Below are positions 32,446-40,153 of a DNA stretch of 64,000 nucleotides, in pieces. Numbering within the stretch: the first letter of the stretch is position 1; every line of letters starts with the position of its first letter. The position numbers and the translations under genes were made by a program. Source of the DNA: Candidatus Altarchaeales archaeon (lineage in GTDB: Archaea > Altiarchaeota > Altiarchaeia > IMC4 > SCGC-AAA252-I15); contig WJMO01000006.1 in NCBI GenBank assembly GCA_014727915.1, positions 194,137 to 258,136 of the forward strand, read 5' to 3'. The notes below the pieces were generated by a model that was not told where the DNA came from, ran no database searches, and saw nothing but the letters and a program-made list of their open reading frames with translations.

Positions 32446-32535
32446 GCAGGAGAACCCCGCAGACTAACCAAGAAAAAAGCACCACACCAGAAGACCAGAG
32501 AAATCCTGCCACCATGATAGGAAAACGGAGGCACA

Positions 32536-32799
32536 ATGAGTGCAAAAGCTACAAAATACTACGTCTACCTCCTGGAATGCAGCGACGGCAGCTACTACTG
32601 CGGCCAAACCAACAACCTACAGAAGAGGCTACGACAGCACAACGAAGGGGAAGGCGGACGATACACGAGAACACGCACACCGGTCAGACTCGTATACACG
32701 GAACAGCACAAGACACGCAAGGAAGCCCTGAAGAGAGAGGCAAAGATAAAGAAGATGACAAGGGGGCAGAAAGAGGAATTAATAGGATGGGTGGTTTAG
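32536..32799 (+). CDS. GIY-YIG domain protein (UPF0213 type)
   Basis: The 87-residue product is a complete single GIY-YIG domain: YYVYLLECSDGSYYCGQTNNLQKRLRQHN, in which YVY...YCG replaces the GIY...YIG core, with the catalytic Arg in KRLRQH and the later Glu in KEALKREAKIKKM. Small proteins of this type are related to UvrC/SLX1 nucleases, but their substrate is not established. GGAGG 5 nt before the ATG is a good ribosome-binding site. Confidence 0.9.
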   Translation: MSAKATKYYVYLLECSDGSYYCGQTNNLQKRLRQHNEGEGGRYTRTRTPVRLVYTEQHKTRKEALKREAKIKKMTRGQKEELIGWVV

Positions 32800-32847
32800 G
32801 CGGGCCTTATTTTAAGAAGGGCCACTTACTTTAGCATTTGTCCATTA

Positions 32848-32995
32848 GATACGAGTAAATCAGGCAGAAGTAAGGTGATTTTGAAGAGACTGGGGATGAT
32901 GGGCCTGAGGAGACGAGTATCATGGAATGATACGAGTACATCAGGCAGAAGTTGGATGATGCTGGTATAGAATGTAGGTGATGGGCCTGAGGAGA
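32848..32995. repeat. Imperfect tandem duplication, period about 81 bp, reaching into the tRNA 3' end
   Basis: The block gatacgagtaaatcaggcag from 32848 recurs with one change (gatacgagtacatcaggcag) from 32929, and gatgggcctgaggaga at 32898-32913 recurs at 32980-32995, where it is the 3' acceptor strand of the neighbouring tRNA. The unit is thus about 65 bp long with a period of 81-82 bp. Between the blocks lies the inverted repeat tatcat/atgata (about 32918-32932). Confidence 0.75.
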
Positions 32996-33142
32996 TTCGA
33001 ACTCCCGACCACTCGATCTCCCAAACCCCTCCTCTTTCCATCCCTTTATTTTTCTTTTGGGGATGAAACACCTTTTCTTTTTTTCTAAAAAGAAAAGGGG
33101 TTCTATGAGTCGAGCGCTCTAACCGGACTGAGCTACAGGCCC
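32982..33142 (-). tRNA. tRNA with CAT anticodon (tRNA-Ile2 favoured, or elongator Met), intron of about 86 nt
   Basis: The acceptor GGGCCTG pairs with CAGGCCC, the D-arm is GCTC...GAGC, the anticodon stem CTCGA/TCGAG encloses CTCATA, and the T-arm is GGGAG-TTCGAAT-CTCCT. The anticodon reads CAT with the intron after position 37 (about 33018-33103). The G1-G2-G3 acceptor and the GTTAGAGCG...GGCTCATA-like arm resemble archaeal isoleucine tRNAs in which C34 is modified to agmatidine. Elongator Met cannot be excluded by eye; an initiator lacks support because there is no GGG/CCC anticodon stem. The intron holds the palindrome CCTTTTCTTT...AAAGAAAAGG. Confidence 0.85.
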
Positions 33143-33259
33143 GTGTATGTGTGTTTTTTTCCTAGCCTTTGGGCTAGTGCATTTTTTGTTCGGGGGGGGC
33201 CTTAGCGGAGCGGAGGTCGCACATTTGTCGTCGGCAAACTCCGACAGCTACAGGCCCGT
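33131..33259. repeat. 14-bp duplication of the CAT-tRNA 5' end, copies at 33131-33144 and 33246-33259
   Basis: agctacaggcccgt (D-arm edge, 5' acceptor strand and two flank bases) is found in the gene and again 115 bp upstream of it. The bases between include the hairpin CTAGCC-TTTG-GGCTAG (33162-33177), a run of eight G and cggagcgga. No gene is seen in the 214 bp between this tRNA and the ABC permease gene. Confidence 0.75.
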
Positions 33260-33356
33260 TAAGTGTTTGTATTAGGGTGTTTGTTTTTTAATAAGGTTGG
33301 TTTTTTAATTATTTTGAGTTTTTTTTAAATAGTTTATGTTTTTGTTTGAATATTTT

Positions 33357-34103
33357 TTATTCTTCGGTTTTGAAGGCGCGGGTTCCGGCGAGGGTGGTCA
33401 GGGTCGCGGCTGTTATGAGGGCTGCTAGGTCTGTTAGGAGGTTGTTGTGTCCTGCGCCGGTTAGGATGATCCGGAGGGCGTCCACGCCGTATGTTAGTGG
33501 GTTCACTGTGGTCAAGGGTTTCATCCAGGAGGGTATCTGGCCCAGGGGGAATATTGCGCCGCTTAGGAAGAACATGGGCATGACGAGGAATGTCATGAGG
33601 GTTTGAAATCCTTCGAAGCTCCTCATGAACGATGATATGATGAGCCCTATGCTCACGAGGCTTATGGAGGTGAGGAACATTATCGCAAGTGAGAGGGTGA
33701 ATGATATGGTGTTGACGTGGGCTCCCAGGAGCAGTCCGAGGACGAGTATGATGGCTCCCTCAAGCACTGCTGACACTGCGGTGCCCGCTATCTTGCCTGC
33801 CGTTATGTTCAGGCGGGAAGAGGGTGATACGAGTATCTCCTTCATGAACCCGAATTCACGGTCCCATATGACGGATATTCCCGAGCGCATGGAGGTGAAC
33901 AGGAGCGACATGGCGACCACTCCGGGGAATAGGAACTCCCGGTAGTCCATGTTCAACCCGGCGAACCGGGCGGCTCCGAAGCCGCTGCCGAATATCAGGT
34001 ACCATATGATCGGCCGGGATATGCTGCTTACGAGGTTGGCCTTGTTCCGGAGGTTAACCTTCAACTCCCTCAACGCGATGGTTCTGAGGGCCCGGAATGT
34101 CAT
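33357..34103 (-). CDS. ABC-2 type transporter permease
   Basis: From the ATG at 34103 the product has 248 residues: a cytoplasmic amphipathic start (TFRALRTIALRELKVNLRNKANL), six hydrophobic segments, and the ABC-2 signature region between TM5 and TM6 (MPMFFLSGAIFPLGQIPSWMKPLTTVNPLTYGVDALR). This is the membrane half of a drug, lipid or polysaccharide exporter of the DrrB/NodJ type. Its start overlaps the stop of the ATPase gene by 4 bp, so the two are translationally coupled. The open frame further upstream is noise over the ATPase gene. Confidence 0.9.
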   Translation of the reverse strand: MTFRALRTIALRELKVNLRNKANLVSSISRPIIWYLIFGSGFGAARFAGLNMDYREFLFPGVVAMSLLFTSMRSGISVIWDREFGFMKEILVSPSSRLNITAGKIAGTAVSAVLEGAIILVLGLLLGAHVNTISFTLSLAIMFLTSISLVSIGLIISSFMRSFEGFQTLMTFLVMPMFFLSGAIFPLGQIPSWMKPLTTVNPLTYGVDALRIILTGAGHNNLLTDLAALITAATLTTLAGTRAFKTEE

Positions 34104-35083
34104 CGTCCCCCCCTCCTCCTCATCATAGACTTCATACGGTCTCTGCTGTTGGCGTTTTCCTCCCGGAGCTCCCTGCCCACATGGTATAGGAATACGTCGT
34201 TCAACGTGGGGGTGCGCAGTTCCAGAGACCTCAATTTTATATTGTTCTGGGTGGCGAATTCGCATATCCTGGGTGTGGCCTCGGCCCCGTCCTCCACCAC
34301 CAGGCGGACTGTCTCCCCGACCTTGACGTTCTTCACGAAGGATAGTTGTTTGAAGGCTTCGGCCCTTGACTTGTCCCCTAGCTTCAACGACACTATGTCC
34401 TCGCCTATGTCCTTTATCAGTTGCCTGGGCTGCCCTAACGCCACTATCCTCCCGTGGTCGATGATGCCCACCCTGTCGCACAGCATTTCGGCCTCTTCCA
34501 TGTAGTGTGTTGTCAGGACTATTGTTATGTTCTCCTCAGAGGGGAGTTTCCGTATGTACTCCCATATCTTGCCCCGGGTCTGCGGGTCCAACCCCAAGGT
34601 GGGTTCGTCGAGGAAGAGTATATTGGGCCTGTGGATCAGGCCCCTGGCGATCTCCAGCCGCCTTTTCATCCCGCCGCTGTAGTTTTTCACCGGTTCGTCC
34701 GCGCGGGAGGTTAGCTCAACCAGCTCCAACAATTCTTTTATCCTCTTCTTCTGCATGTGCCTGTCCACGTTGTAGAGTTCGGCATGCATCTCCATGTTCT
34801 CCCGGCCGGTGAGCCGGTTGTCCAGGCTCGGGTCCTGGAAGACTATCCCGATAGACTTCCTCACATCAGAGGGTTCATCGGTCACGCCGTGCCCGTTCAC
34901 GGAGGCGGAGCCGGATGTGGGCTTCAATATCGTGCATAATATGCTGAGGGTTGTTGTCTTGCCAGCGCCGTTGGGGCCCAGGAGGCCGAACACCTCCCCG
35001 GATTCCACTCTGAGGTTGAGGCTGTCCACTGCCGTTACGTCCCCGAACCTTTTGGTCAAATCGACGGTTTCTATGGAGCTCAT
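34100..35083 (-). CDS. ABC transporter ATP-binding protein (DrrA type)
   Basis: The 327-residue protein has Walker A GPNGAGKTTT (about residues 36-45), the Q-loop FQDPSLDNRLTGREN, the ABC signature YSGGMKRRLEIARGL, Walker B NILFLDEPTLGLDP and the H-loop TTHYMEEAEMLCDR. A C-terminal extension of about 100 residues (KLGDKSRAEAFKQLSF...NDVFLYHVGRELREEN) is the DUF4162-like tail of DrrA/CcmA-type exporters. It pairs with the ABC-2 permease downstream. The cargo is unknown. Confidence 0.95.
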   Translation of the reverse strand: MSSIETVDLTKRFGDVTAVDSLNLRVESGEVFGLLGPNGAGKTTTLSILCTILKPTSGSASVNGHGVTDEPSDVRKSIGIVFQDPSLDNRLTGRENMEMHAELYNVDRHMQKKRIKELLELVELTSRADEPVKNYSGGMKRRLEIARGLIHRPNILFLDEPTLGLDPQTRGKIWEYIRKLPSEENITIVLTTHYMEEAEMLCDRVGIIDHGRIVALGQPRQLIKDIGEDIVSLKLGDKSRAEAFKQLSFVKNVKVGETVRLVVEDGAEATPRICEFATQNNIKLRSLELRTPTLNDVFLYHVGRELREENANSRDRMKSMMRRRGGR

Positions 35084-35172
35084 CCTACTACAACACCATA
35101 GATATGTCCTGTCAGGGGATAAAAAGCTTTTGGTCTGGTGGATTTAAGGTTTGGCGAGTATTTTTTTCTTAT

Positions 35173-35487
35173 ATGGACTCGGAAGGTTGGGTTGAGCTGC
35201 GCCCGGGCGTTATGCGCCGGCCTTTGGCTGTGAATGAGGGTTGGGGCCTGCAGGCCGACCTGATTAGGATCGGCGGGGGCGTGACGGACCGGCCGCACAC
35301 CCACGACGACATAGAATGGGTTTATGTGTTGGAGGGGTCCTTTGAAGATCAGGCTGGCATGCACGTGAAAGGAGATTTTGTTGTTAACAGCAGCGAGGGC
35401 GTTCACCAGGTGACCACCGGCCCCGGGGGATGCCTGCTTTTCATCGTGTGGAGTGGCAGTGTGAGCGAAGTCGACGATGGAAGATAA
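35173..35487 (+). CDS. Small cupin-domain protein
   Basis: From the ATG at 35173 the product has 104 residues. Cupin motif 1 is seen as RPHTHDDIEWVYVLEGSFEDQAGMHVKGDFVV (metal His/His/Glu) and motif 2 as EGVHQVTTGPGGCLLFIVW, with a His in place. Single cupins of this ChrR-like type serve as metal-dependent enzymes or ligand sensors. A GATTTAAGG about 25 nt upstream is a likely TATA box. It overlaps the next gene by 11 bp. Confidence 0.8.
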   Translation: MDSEGWVELRPGVMRRPLAVNEGWGLQADLIRIGGGVTDRPHTHDDIEWVYVLEGSFEDQAGMHVKGDFVVNSSEGVHQVTTGPGGCLLFIVWSGSVSEVDDGR

Positions 35488-35866
35488 TCAACCTATCACC
35501 TGGCGGCATTTCGCCTGGGATATCATAGTGTTCTTCGCGGTGCTGGCCAGCATAGTGTCCGTGTCACTGGAGTATGTCCTGGAATTGGATGAGAGCGAGA
35601 TTGCCGTGTTGTATGTGATAGACGTTGCGGCTCTGACAGTGTTCATCGCCGACCTCTGGATGCTATGGACACACTTCAACGGGCCTCTCCGGGAGTTCGT
35701 CTTCAGGAACTGGCTGGACGTGCTGTCAGCGATCCCGGTGTTCAGGATAATCAGGATCGCCAGGTACGGTCGGCTGCTGAAACTGGCCCGGATGAGAAGG
35801 CTCAGCAAGCTCAGGAGGGTGGTTGAGGTGGAGGAGAAACTGGACAGGGAGCTGGTGAGGGAATAG
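35477..35866 (+). CDS. Voltage-sensor-like membrane protein without a pore domain
   Basis: The 129-residue protein has TM segments at about residues 13-35, 42-62 and 76-90. The last leads into VFRIIRIARYGRLLKLARMRRLSKLRR, an S4-like helix with a positive residue every third position. The LDVLSAIPVFR stretch before it is like that in voltage-gated ion channels (Ion_trans family). No pore helix or selectivity filter follows; the protein ends in a short coiled coil. It could be a bare voltage sensor, a proton pathway or a truncated channel. Confidence 0.6.
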   Translation: MEDNQPITWRHFAWDIIVFFAVLASIVSVSLEYVLELDESEIAVLYVIDVAALTVFIADLWMLWTHFNGPLREFVFRNWLDVLSAIPVFRIIRIARYGRLLKLARMRRLSKLRRVVEVEEKLDRELVRE

Positions 35867-35898
35867 TCTTATTAACCGGCTGGGTTTAATGTGTTTCT

Positions 35899-37185
35899 AT
35901 GTCAGACGCCGAGGCGCTAGTCGAAGAGGGTTTGAAGGCTGCCAGGGAGAAAAGGTTCGACGACGCTGTTCTGAAGTTCAGGCAGGCGTTGGACTCCGAC
36001 CCGGACAACATAGGAGGGTTGTTGGGTTTGGCTTCCGCGCTGTCCAGCCTGGGCGAGTTCGACGAGGCGTTGGACACGCTTAGCAAGGTACTGCAGCTGG
36101 AACCAGGAAATGGGATAGCCCACCTGGACACTGGGAAGGTCTACTACAGCAGGGGGAATTTCCCAGCGGCCGTTGAGCACTTCAACAAGGCCATAGGATC
36201 CGATGATAGCATGGTAGACGCGTATGTGCGTGCTTCGATGGCCCATCAGAAGATGAGGGATTTCGACTCTGCGCTGAGGGTCCTGGACAAGGGCTTGAAG
36301 AAGGCGGGGGAGGAGAGTGACCTATACTATGAGCTCGGGGAAACTCACTTCCTGAGCCGTAACCTGGGGGAGGCCATCAGGTCCATGGAGAAGGCGGTGG
36401 AGATTAAGCCTGACAACCACAAGGCCTACTCCGAACTTGGGTACATGTACGAGGCAGAAGGCCGGCTGGAACGGGCCGCAGAATGCTGGGAGCGATCCTA
36501 TGAGATCATGCCATACGCACGGTACAAGAAGAAGGCCCTGCTGACCCGGAAGAGGCTGGAGAAGGGGGACACGTCCACGGTGGACGCATACGATCATTTC
36601 ATGCAGGCGGAGATATTCAGAAAGGGGGGTAAAACAGAGGAGGCATTGGACCAGCTCTCCAAGGCCTTGGAGAAAGACCATGGTTTCTCGGAGGCTTACA
36701 TGCTCGGGGGATTCATCAGGTTCACAGGGAAGAACTATGTGGAGGCGATCGAAGACTACCTCAAGGTTTTGGAGTTGGACAGCCGATGCCAGCAGGCCCA
36801 CTATTTCATCGGGGAATCCTACAGCAGGTTGAGGGATGACAGGACCGCGTTGAAGCATTTGGAGAGGGCGGCGGAACTGCTTCCGGACGATGCCAGAGTA
36901 TACAGCGCCAAGGCCAAGATCCACATAGGAAAGGACTACCACAGGGCATATGAGGAGATCAGCGCGGCCGTTAACCGCAATCCAACGTCAGCGACATACC
37001 ACACCCAGAAGGGCATGATACTCGAACGGCTTCACCGGCTGGACGAAGCCCGGACAGCCTACGAGCGCGCAATCAAACTCGACCCCAAGTCCAAGACCGC
37101 CACTTTGAAGCTGTCAAGGCTGGGCAAGGAAACCGCGACAGTCCACGAGGAGGACAAGGAAGAGCACCTCGAGGGATACAGGTGA
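35899..37185 (+). CDS. TPR-repeat protein
   Basis: The 428-residue protein is built of about eleven 34-residue TPR units throughout, for example AVLKFRQALDSDPDNIGGLLGLASALSSLGEFDEALDTL, AVEHFNKAIGSDD, AIRSMEKAVEIKPDNHKAYSELGYMYEAEGRL, AIEDYLKVLELDS and ARTAYERAIKLDPKSKTATLKL. There is no signal peptide or TM, so it is cytoplasmic. TPR solenoids serve as protein-binding scaffolds; the partner is unknown. A TATA-like TCTTATTAA lies about 30 nt upstream. It is followed after 4 bp by a membrane-protein gene. Confidence 0.9.
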   Translation: MSDAEALVEEGLKAAREKRFDDAVLKFRQALDSDPDNIGGLLGLASALSSLGEFDEALDTLSKVLQLEPGNGIAHLDTGKVYYSRGNFPAAVEHFNKAIGSDDSMVDAYVRASMAHQKMRDFDSALRVLDKGLKKAGEESDLYYELGETHFLSRNLGEAIRSMEKAVEIKPDNHKAYSELGYMYEAEGRLERAAECWERSYEIMPYARYKKKALLTRKRLEKGDTSTVDAYDHFMQAEIFRKGGKTEEALDQLSKALEKDHGFSEAYMLGGFIRFTGKNYVEAIEDYLKVLELDSRCQQAHYFIGESYSRLRDDRTALKHLERAAELLPDDARVYSAKAKIHIGKDYHRAYEEISAAVNRNPTSATYHTQKGMILERLHRLDEARTAYERAIKLDPKSKTATLKLSRLGKETATVHEEDKEEHLEGYR

Positions 37186-37189
37186 GGAG

Positions 37190-37651
37190 ATGAAAATAAC
37201 CGAGAGATTCCGATCATGCGCAAAGACTGCTGGAAGGGCCCATTACATATTTATCGGGTTGTTAACCGCACAGTTTTTGACTGGGTTGTCCATGATCCTG
37301 ACGGGAGCGTTCTCCAATGTGGGACTAGTCATCTTGCCATTTATTGGGATGGTGATTGGACTCCTTATGTTCGGTTCCGTAGCCTACATAGGCTTCAAGC
37401 TTGCTAGGAGCGGGCTGGAGTTTCAGGAGATAATCGTGGCAGGAGCAGCCTACGGCCTATTGATGGGGGTTTTACCCTCAATTTTCTTCGTTTTGGTGTT
37501 TTTATCTCCGGGGTCTCCGTTCTCCGACAGCCCTCCAACCCTAACCACGCTCATAACGGTTATGTTCATACCCCTAAACCTGTTCTTCGGAACATTCTGG
37601 GGTTTGGGCCTGGCCCTGGTTGGGGGGATAGCCGGGAGAAACCGACCATAG
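37190..37651 (+). CDS. Four-TM membrane protein, unknown
   Basis: The 153-residue protein has hydrophobic segments at about residues 17-40, 43-70, 82-105 and 118-148 with a short Lys/Arg-rich N-terminus inside. It carries Gly-rich helices (GLALVGGIAG) but no catalytic motif. It starts 4 bp after the TPR gene and is probably co-expressed with it. It converges with the helicase gene. Confidence 0.55.
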   Translation: MKITERFRSCAKTAGRAHYIFIGLLTAQFLTGLSMILTGAFSNVGLVILPFIGMVIGLLMFGSVAYIGFKLARSGLEFQEIIVAGAAYGLLMGVLPSIFFVLVFLSPGSPFSDSPPTLTTLITVMFIPLNLFFGTFWGLGLALVGGIAGRNRP

Positions 37652-37657
37652 GCGGAG

Positions 37658-38860
37658 CTAGTACTGGTCCAGCTCCACCTTGGGTATTGTTATCTCGCAC
37701 CGGTTCTCGATGTCCCAGAGGCTGTAGATCTCCCGGGAGGTTATGAAGGATATCGCCTTCCCGGTCTTGCCGGCGCGGCCTGTGCGGCCTATCCGGTGGA
37801 CGTAGCTCTCCGGGTCCTGGGGTATGTCGTAGTTGAACACGTGGCTCACGTCGTCTATGTCCAAGCCCCTCGCGGCAACGTCGGTTGCGACCAGGAATTT
37901 GAACTTGTTCTTCCGGAAGCCTTCCATCACATGCTCCCTCTGCTTCTGGCTGAGGTCTCCGTGTATGGCCTTCGCGTCCAAACCCCTGCGCTTCATCAAT
38001 TTGATGAGCGTGTCAGCCCACCGTTTGGTGTTGCAGAAGACTATCGCGCTGGAGGGGTTCTCCTTCTCGACAACGTCGATGAACACGTCCAGTTTCTCGT
38101 CCTGGCCGATCTCATAGTAGCACTGGTCTATCTCGTCCACGACGAGGTCGTCCTCTCCAGTCGAGATGTTCAGGGGGTTCCGGGTTATCGACTTGGCGAG
38201 TTCCTTTATCTTCTCACCGATGGTCGCGCTGAACAGCATCGTCTGCCTGTCACGTGGCGTGTGGGATATTATCCTGCGTATGTCGTCGATGAATCCCATG
38301 TCCAGCATCCTGTCCGCCTCGTCCAATACGAGCATGCGCACGCCATCCAGGCGGAGCGCCCTCCTGTTAACCAGGTCGAGTATCCGCCCGGGAGTGCCGA
38401 CAACGACTTGCGGGCCCTTTCGGACCATGTCGGCGTGCGCGTTAACGCTCTTGCCACCGTAGACGCAGGCTACATTAACTCTTTTTTTGTAGCCGATCTT
38501 CTTGACCTCGCCGGCGACCTGTATCGCCAACTCCCTCGTGGGAGCCACTATCAAAGATTGAACCCTCCTCTGCTGGGGGTTTACGCCCTCTATGATGGGT
38601 ATGGCGAAGGCGAGGGTCTTGCCCGTGCCCGTCTTCGCCTGCGCTATCATGTCACGGCCCTCAAGCAACGACGGGATCGCCTCGCTCTGTATGGGCATGG
38701 GAGTCTCCATCCCATGATAGTTAAGGTCCTTCATTACATTGGTACTGAGGTCCAAACCGTCAAATCCACTGCTTCTGTCTGCTTTACCTATATTATCCGT
38801 ATTTTCCGCTACGTGTCCTATAGTTTCCATTCTAATCTCTACATTGTCCATAGTGTCCAT
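37658..38860 (-). CDS. DEAD-box ATP-dependent RNA helicase
   Basis: The 400-residue protein has all core motifs: a Q-motif (FDGLDLSTNVMKDLNYHGMETPMPIQSEAIP), motif I AQAKTGTGKT, Ia PTRELAIQ, Ib TPGRILDL, II VLDEADRM (DEAD), III SAT, IV IVFCNTKR, V TDVAARGLD and VI HRIGRTGRAG. There is no long C-terminal tail, so it is a minimal helicase of the type that remodels RNA in ribosome assembly or in the cold. The first 25 residues are polar and poorly conserved, and the true start may lie further in. Confidence 0.95.
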   Translation of the reverse strand: MDTMDNVEIRMETIGHVAENTDNIGKADRSSGFDGLDLSTNVMKDLNYHGMETPMPIQSEAIPSLLEGRDMIAQAKTGTGKTLAFAIPIIEGVNPQQRRVQSLIVAPTRELAIQVAGEVKKIGYKKRVNVACVYGGKSVNAHADMVRKGPQVVVGTPGRILDLVNRRALRLDGVRMLVLDEADRMLDMGFIDDIRRIISHTPRDRQTMLFSATIGEKIKELAKSITRNPLNISTGEDDLVVDEIDQCYYEIGQDEKLDVFIDVVEKENPSSAIVFCNTKRWADTLIKLMKRRGLDAKAIHGDLSQKQREHVMEGFRKNKFKFLVATDVAARGLDIDDVSHVFNYDIPQDPESYVHRIGRTGRAGKTGKAISFITSREIYSLWDIENRCEITIPKVELDQY

Positions 38861-39068
38861 TCTATTCTATTTCTCAATTTTTTACACGTAGAATCAGGGT
38901 TCCTTCCTCACTTGCCTAGTTTTTCAGGTGAAAGTGATACGAATTATCAACAATCTGATAAGTCTGAATCCAAATTCTACTCAACTACAAACAAAAAGGA
39001 AAGACTAGCTTATAAATCAAACAAAAAAAAGGGAAAAATGAACGTTCATATGATAAGGTATGAAAGTT

Positions 39069-39212
39069 CGCCCCCGCAAGGACTTGAACCTTGGACCACT
39101 CGATAGCTGCAACCTGTTACCGGAATGCTGTTTTCCGTCAACGCTTTTGCCCCGCGTAGCGGGGTAAAAGGGTTGTAACAGTCGAGCGCTCTACCAACTG
39201 AGCTACAGAGGC
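39069..39212 (-). tRNA. tRNA-Asn (anticodon GTT) with intron of about 71 nt
   Basis: The acceptor GCCTCTG pairs with CGGGGGC (G-U pairs), the D-arm is GCTC...GAGC, the anticodon stem CTCGA/TCGAG encloses CTGTTA, and the T-arm is CAAGG-TTCAAGT-CCTTG. The anticodon is GTT and the discriminator is G, as expected for archaeal tRNA-Asn. The intron (about 39105-39175) after position 37 has a perfect internal hairpin CTTTTGCCCCGC/GCGGGGTAAAAG (about 39151-39178 region) and end pairing GTTACAACC/GGTTGCAGC. Confidence 0.9.
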
Positions 39213-39289
39213 GTGCGTGTAGCTGGATGTTTGTTCTTCCCAGTTTATTATGGCTGGTGCATTGGTCTAAAATATTGGGGTAGTCCCTC

Positions 39290-39423
39290 CTTAAAAAAAG
39301 TATATGGAGGGAACATTACCAAGGTCATCGAGGACCGTGGGTCCGAAGACCCAGGAAACGCGGACGTTTCTGGGCGCAGAGACCGAAGGTCTCTATCGTG
39401 ACCTAATCGTTGACGGATTTCCG
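39290..39423 (-). ncRNA. Candidate structured RNA or trailer downstream of L15e
   Basis: On the minus strand three stems follow in a row: AGAGACC-TTC-GGTCTCT (39381-39397), CCCAGAAACG-TCCG-CGTTTCCTGGG with one bulge, and the overlapping alternative GGGTC-TTCG-GACCC with a UUCG tetraloop. Further on, CCCTCC...GGAGGG encloses a T-run (CTTTTTTT). It lies between the L15e stop codon and tRNA-Asn. It could be a terminator region, a small RNA, or a spacer processed from a shared transcript. No known family was recognised. Confidence 0.4.
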
Positions 39424-40011
39424 TCATTTGGCGAGGTTTTTGTTGGCTCGGAGGCTTGGCCTTACTTTCTCGGCTCCTTTGCCCTTGTTCCGCTGTCCCC
39501 TGCCTTTTTTGCCGGCGGGTGTTTTCCCCCGGAATACCCTGCCCCGGTCTTGTTTGCTCATCCACCCTATTTTCCTGTCTTTCTGTATGGCCGGGTGGCT
39601 TGGGTCTACGAGTATTACCTCATACCATTTGTTTTTGCCGTCCTCCAGCACCCAATATGAGGCTAGGACTTGGAGGTTGGGGTAGTGTTTGGCTGCCCTC
39701 TCCTCCGCTATCCGCTGGATGCTCTTGGCGGCTGTGATCTTGCGGACTCCCATGCGCTTGGGCTTCCGGCCGCGTGTGGGCCTGCTCTTCCGGAGGCTTC
39801 CCCGGCGCACTTTCACCCGGGCGACTATGAATCCTTGTTTGGCCCGGTATCCGTAGTGGCGTGCGCGGTCTATCCTAGTCGGGTTCTCCACGCGCACTAT
39901 TGGCTTGTCCTTCCGCCAGGCCTTCTTCCTCTCCACCAGCACGTCCCCCATCTTGTCCTTCATAGTGTCCTTGGACGTGTATAGTTCCTTGACGTATTTG
40001 CTGTATCCCAT
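39424..40011 (-). CDS. rpl15e: 50S ribosomal protein L15e
   Basis: The 195-residue protein matches archaeal L15e throughout: MGYSKYVKELY, PIVRVENPTRIDRARHYGYRAKQGFIVARVKVRRGSLRKSRPTRGRKPKRMGV, HYPNLQVLASYWVLEDGKNKWYEVILVDP and a basic tail. It binds 23S rRNA. The ATG at 40011 is preceded by GGTGAG with 5-nt spacing. The likely TATA box (GTATATA, 40101-40107) lies about 90 nt upstream, so this mRNA has a leader. Confidence 0.97.
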   Translation of the reverse strand: MGYSKYVKELYTSKDTMKDKMGDVLVERKKAWRKDKPIVRVENPTRIDRARHYGYRAKQGFIVARVKVRRGSLRKSRPTRGRKPKRMGVRKITAAKSIQRIAEERAAKHYPNLQVLASYWVLEDGKNKWYEVILVDPSHPAIQKDRKIGWMSKQDRGRVFRGKTPAGKKGRGQRNKGKGAEKVRPSLRANKNLAK

Positions 40012-40100
40012 AGTATCTCACCATTTTCCCGCTCGGATTCACGGCCTTCTGTGCCGCACACCTCCGACCCCCCATGTTTAGGGAGGTTTTGGGTAGGGAA

Positions 40101-40126
40101 TATATACTGCACCCTCGTTTAAAAAT
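40101..40126. promoter_or_regulatory. Divergent promoter pair: L15e (minus) and GTPase operon (plus)
   Basis: TATATAC at 40101-40107 is positioned for the minus-strand L15e transcript and TTTAAAAAT at 40118-40126 for the plus-strand GTPase gene, whose ATG is 28 nt further on. The GTPase mRNA would be leaderless, the L15e mRNA would carry a leader. Confidence 0.45.
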
Positions 40127-40153
40127 GCTATTTAAGGGGTTTTTCCAAAGTAT

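Noticed and set aside
32982-33142. Calling the CAT tRNA an initiator
   Set aside because: The anticodon stem CTCGA/TCGAG lacks the three G-C pairs typical of initiator tRNA.
37796-39106. 436-residue open frame on the plus strand opposite the DEAD-box gene
   Set aside because: It is fully antisense to a gene with all helicase motifs, its protein is low in recognisable structure, and it runs on into tRNA-Asn.
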